The notes under the pieces are model-generated. The model worked only from the letters and a program-made list of their open reading frames with translations, did no database searches and was not told the origin of the DNA. This document shows, piece by piece, positions 60,132 through 62,428 of a stretch of 62,428 bases of DNA; the first letter of the stretch is position 1; each line of letters starts with the position of its first letter. A program made the translations under genes and the position numbers. The stretch comes from an uncultured Bacteroidales bacterium (GTDB taxonomy: Bacteria > Bacteroidota > Bacteroidia > Bacteroidales > Bacteroidaceae), in the NCBI GenBank assembly GCA_902779165.1, contig CACZAN010000034.1, positions 1 to 62,428 of the forward strand. The letters are read 5' to 3'.

Positions 60132-61118
60132 ATGTACACGGAACAACCCATCATAGATCCCATTCCTGTCGAGCTGCTGAAGAGCGAGCTCACAGAGGAT
60201 AAGCGCCTGCGCTTCACCAACAAATCGGGCAACGAAATCTACATCGTTACTTGGCAGAATGCGCCCAACACCCTGCGGGAGATAGGCCGACTGCGCGAGA
60301 TTGCCTTCCGCGCTGCGGGAGGAGGTACGGGCAAGGCCATGGATCTCGATGAGTTCGACACCATGGAGAATCCATACAAGCAGTTGATCGTGTGGAACCC
60401 CGAGGCAGAGGAAATCATAGGAGGTTATCGCTACCTGCTGGGCACGGATGCGAGTTTCGACGCAGAGGGACAACCCATCCTGGCCACCAGCCACATGTTC
60501 CATTTCTCTGAACGTTTCATTCGTGACTACCTTCCCCGCACCATTGAGCTGGGGCGCAGTTGGGTGACTCTCGAATACCAGAGCACGAGGGCAGGCTCCA
60601 AAGCCCTCTTCGCCCTCGACAACTTGTGGGACGGACTCGGAGCCCTCACCGTTTTGAAGCCCAACGTCCGTTATCTCTTCGGTAAGATGACCATGTACCC
60701 CAGCTACGACCGCGTGGCGCGCGACATGATTCTCTTTTTCCTCAAGAAACATTTTGGCGATAGCGAAGGGCTCATTATCCCGATGAAACCGCTGGAAATT
60801 GAACAAGACCCGCAGGAAATGGAACGTCTGTTTTGTGAGAATGACTTCAAGGCCGACTACCGCATTCTCAACCGTGAAGTCAGGGCACGAGGCTACAATA
60901 TCCCTCCTCTCGTGAATGCTTACATGAGCCTGTCGCCTACGATGAAGATGTTTGGCACGGCCATCAACTACGGCTTTGGAGATGTGGAGGAAACAGGAAT
61001 CCTCATTGCCGTCGACGAGATTCTGGACGAGAAGCGCGTGCGTCACATCGACAGTTTTGCCCGCGAACATCCGGAAGCCATTGCTCCCACCAGCGGCGCC
61101 AACGTTGTCATCAGCTGA
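60132..61118 (+). CDS. glsB: glycine N-acyltransferase (GNAT-type, OlsB/GlsB-like)
   Basis: 328 residues from MYTEQPIIDPIPVELL; the frame open back to 59970 overlaps glsA and is rejected. REIAFRAAGGGTGKAMDLDEFDTM and ELGRSWVTLEYQ are typical of hemolysin-like/OlsB acyltransferases. It makes N-acyl glycine (or N-acyl amino acid), the first step of glycine lipids important for stress survival in Bacteroides. 28 bp after glsA. Confidence 0.82.
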   Translation: MYTEQPIIDPIPVELLKSELTEDKRLRFTNKSGNEIYIVTWQNAPNTLREIGRLREIAFRAAGGGTGKAMDLDEFDTMENPYKQLIVWNPEAEEIIGGYRYLLGTDASFDAEGQPILATSHMFHFSERFIRDYLPRTIELGRSWVTLEYQSTRAGSKALFALDNLWDGLGALTVLKPNVRYLFGKMTMYPSYDRVARDMILFFLKKHFGDSEGLIIPMKPLEIEQDPQEMERLFCENDFKADYRILNREVRARGYNIPPLVNAYMSLSPTMKMFGTAINYGFGDVEETGILIAVDEILDEKRVRHIDSFAREHPEAIAPTSGANVVIS

Positions 61119-61295
61119 CCCGGCACAGATTAATTCAATTCTGAGAGCAAGCTAAAGCTTTGGAAATAAAGCCCCAGCGGGGCTTGATGATGTCTGCTAC
61201 ACGTCTAATCCTGATAATCCTTACGTGAGTTCGGGATAATTCTCAGAACCTGAAGAGCTATCCAGAGTCCTCAATCTCATATCCAGCAAGCGCCC

Positions 61296-61405
61296 TACGT
61301 ATATATGTAACGCGCCACACGTATATATATAAAGTATCTCACGTATATACGTAACGCCCGCGACATATATATGTCCTGGTCCTCACGTCTGTATACAAAA
61401 AAGCC
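61296..61405. repeat. 22-bp-period array (junction array 3)
   Basis: Five units start at 61296, 61318, 61340, 61362 and 61384, with cores ACGTATATATGT, ACGTATATATAT, ACGTATATACGT, ACATATATATGT and ACGTCTGTATAC. Same period and core as arrays 1 and 2. Convergent junction (61118 plus, 61496 minus). Confidence 0.9.
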
Positions 61406-61433
61406 CGCCGCGTTTCACAACGCAGCGGGCTCA
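61403..61433 (-). terminator. terminator of the smalltalk/HU-like unit
   Basis: A GC-rich stem (AGCCCGC ... GCGGGCT) is followed on the minus strand by a run of six T. Confidence 0.7.
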
Positions 61434-61495
61434 ATTGCTCATTTTCTTATTTTCTAATTTTCAACGTTTCAACTTTTCAATATTTCAACGTTTCC

Positions 61496-61606
61496 TTACC
61501 GCACGATTCCTGCGGCATGAGCACTGATGGTGGTGATGAGTGCCGTCAGCACTGCAATCACGATATCTACGACGCGCTTCAGCGTCTTCTTTGTGGCTTC
61601 TGTCAT
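61496..61606 (-). CDS. smalltalk-type small protein
   Basis: 36 residues: MTEATKKTLKRVVDIVIAVL, TALITTISAH, AAGIVR. A short basic start and one hydrophobic helix match the smalltalk protein family of Bacteroides/Prevotella, commonly found beside HU-like DNA-binding proteins, as here. It has an unusually strong Shine-Dalgarno (AAAGGAGG, 6 nt before the ATG), rare in this phylum, suggesting high expression. Function unknown. Confidence 0.75.
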   Translation of the reverse strand: MTEATKKTLKRVVDIVIAVLTALITTISAHAAGIVR

Positions 61607-61680
61607 AGCTTCCTCCTTTCTTCTTGTGGTTCTTTAATTCTTTGTTAATTGTTTGACGTTTCGCAAGTGATGCCGTAGGC

Positions 61681-61965
61681 ATCAGACAATGGTTCTTGAA
61701 GTGTCAAGCGTCCCTTTGGGCCGAGCGGCCAGCCATTTCCGCTCGGCGCTCTGCGACGCTTCACGCTTGAAGAATGGCTGGTAATGAGGATGTTGACGGA
61801 TAGCGTGCCGTAGGTACGCGACAGGGATTTGATGTCGCGTACCTAAAGGCACGCATATTCCTTCTCCCTTATGTACCAGCCAATGAATTGGCTGGCCGCT
61901 CGGCCCAAAGGGACGCTTGACCCTTCAAGAACCTCTATCAAGCCCCGCTGGGGCTAAACCCGCGA
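61681..61965. repeat. cluster of palindromic intergenic repeats
   Basis: Includes AAGCGTCCCTTTGGGCCGAGCGGCC and its reverse half (~61895-61925), a hairpin 61802-61822/61834-61855, and the second copy of the dispersed repeat found at 1130-1191. Non-coding. It separates the smalltalk gene from the HU-like gene together with a GC-rich CTCCCCGGGGAG element at 62100-62125. Confidence 0.7.
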
Positions 61966-62134
61966 ATTCTGTGGTGATGTAATTTTCAACGTTTCCGCTC
62001 GACCTTTGGTCGCTTCATGCCTGAAGAACGTTTCAATTATTCAACTTTAAATTAACCTCGGCGCGGAGGTGAGGGGCCCCTCACCCCCGTTCCGAGCTTT
62101 CTCCCCTCCCCGGGGAGGGGGCGGGGGTGGGCTT

Positions 62135-62428
62135 TTAAGGCTCGGGCTCTTCCTCTTCGCCTCCTTCTCCGCCTTCACCTTCCTGGGGTGTCCAGTCAGC
62201 GGTGGTCAGACCATCCTTGGCGGCCTTGAGGGCGGCGGCCTGTGCGGCGCGGCTGGTGGTCTGCTCGAACTCGGCGTCTTCGCGGAGCTTCAGCAGTGCG
62301 CTGCCGTTGGTGAACTTGACGTTCACCTTCTGGATGTTGTCTGCCGTGAAGTCCTTCAGGGTGGTGGCACCGGTGCAGGTGATGCTGGGGGTGAGGCGTC
62401 CGAGGTCTCCGAGGTCGATGCTGTAGCC
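62135..62428 (-). CDS. HU-like DNA-binding protein, C-terminal part (5' end outside window)
   Basis: About 97 residues visible; the frame is open to the right edge. GYSIDLGDLGRLTPSITCTG, ADNIQKVNVKFTNGSALLKLRE and an acidic Glu/Gly tail match Bacteroidetes HU-like (HU-HIG) DNA-binding proteins, ~150-170 residues long. It packages or bends DNA. The smalltalk gene lies downstream on the same strand, ~530 bp away. Confidence 0.75.
   Translation of the reverse strand, partial: GYSIDLGDLGRLTPSITCTGATTLKDFTADNIQKVNVKFTNGSALLKLREDAEFEQTTSRAAQAAALKAAKDGLTTADWTPQEGEGGEGGEEEEPEP

Noticed and set aside
61485-61682. 65-codon minus-strand ORF over the smalltalk gene
   Set aside because: Different frame with no signal; the frame 61496-61606 has the SD, a helix and family resemblance.

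Overview
The window looks like a chromosomal segment of a Bacteroidota, most likely a Prevotellaceae gut or rumen commensal. The reasons are the -33/-7 promoter signature TTTG-N~20-TAnnTTTG in front of many genes, abundant lipoproteins, a type IX-like C-terminal sorting tail, the housekeeping order ftsX-DUF3098-uppP-truB-queA-folK, glycine-lipid genes (glsA/glsB), and an HU-like protein followed by a 36-residue 'smalltalk' peptide. I see no rRNA, tRNA, CRISPR array, integrase or intact insertion sequence.

Layout. (1) 1-0.5 kb: the 3' end of a secreted protein. (2) 0.5-1.8 kb: a gene-free convergent junction with two long inverted repeats, a dispersed repeat, a 22-bp-period array and a short folK-like stub. 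(3) 1.8-29 kb: an accessory island, all on the minus strand, of secreted cysteine peptidases and lipoproteins. It holds clostripain C11 (one intact, two frame-split copies), streptopain C10, a calpain-like protein, legumain C13 fused to a binding-protein-like domain, and a MACPF lipoprotein. Also present are four copies of a ~60-residue single-span membrane protein, two membrane-anchored TPR/AraC regulators and a hipBA module. (4) 28.9-44 kb: housekeeping genes on the minus strand (folK, queA, truB, uppP, ftsX, miaB, a glycosyltransferase, an acyltransferase, pepC, nhaC, sufS, ruvB and a RIC/hemerythrin-LuxR regulator). (5) 44-52.7 kb: a plus-strand cluster of two outer-membrane barrels, an imelysin-like lipoprotein, a di-haem oxidoreductase, a haem-binding lipoprotein, a RidA-like protein and an M16 peptidase. 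(6) 53-58.7 kb, minus strand: zinc ribbon, polysaccharide deacetylase, a DUF2723 membrane protein, a second DUF3098 protein and a ToxR-like regulator. (7) 58.9-61.1 kb, plus strand: a small exported protein, then glsA and glsB. (8) 61.1-62.4 kb: repeats, the smalltalk peptide and a truncated HU-like gene.

How the island seems to work (inference). Five copies of one promoter module occur: two TGAGACA half-sites exactly 21 bp apart and exactly 20 bp upstream of a -7 box. Four drive the small membrane protein as first gene of an operon that continues into secreted peptidases, lipoproteins or the MACPF protein. The fifth is an orphan left where the small gene was deleted. Both TPR-TM-AraC regulators end right beside such a module, so they are the natural candidates to read it. 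The island has been remodelled by duplication, by swapping of signal-peptide segments and by in-frame insertion of palindromic DNA into signal-peptide coding regions.

A second signal is independent of the island. All three convergent gene junctions in the window, and no other place I found, carry an array with a strict 22-bp period built on an ACGTATATACGT palindrome.
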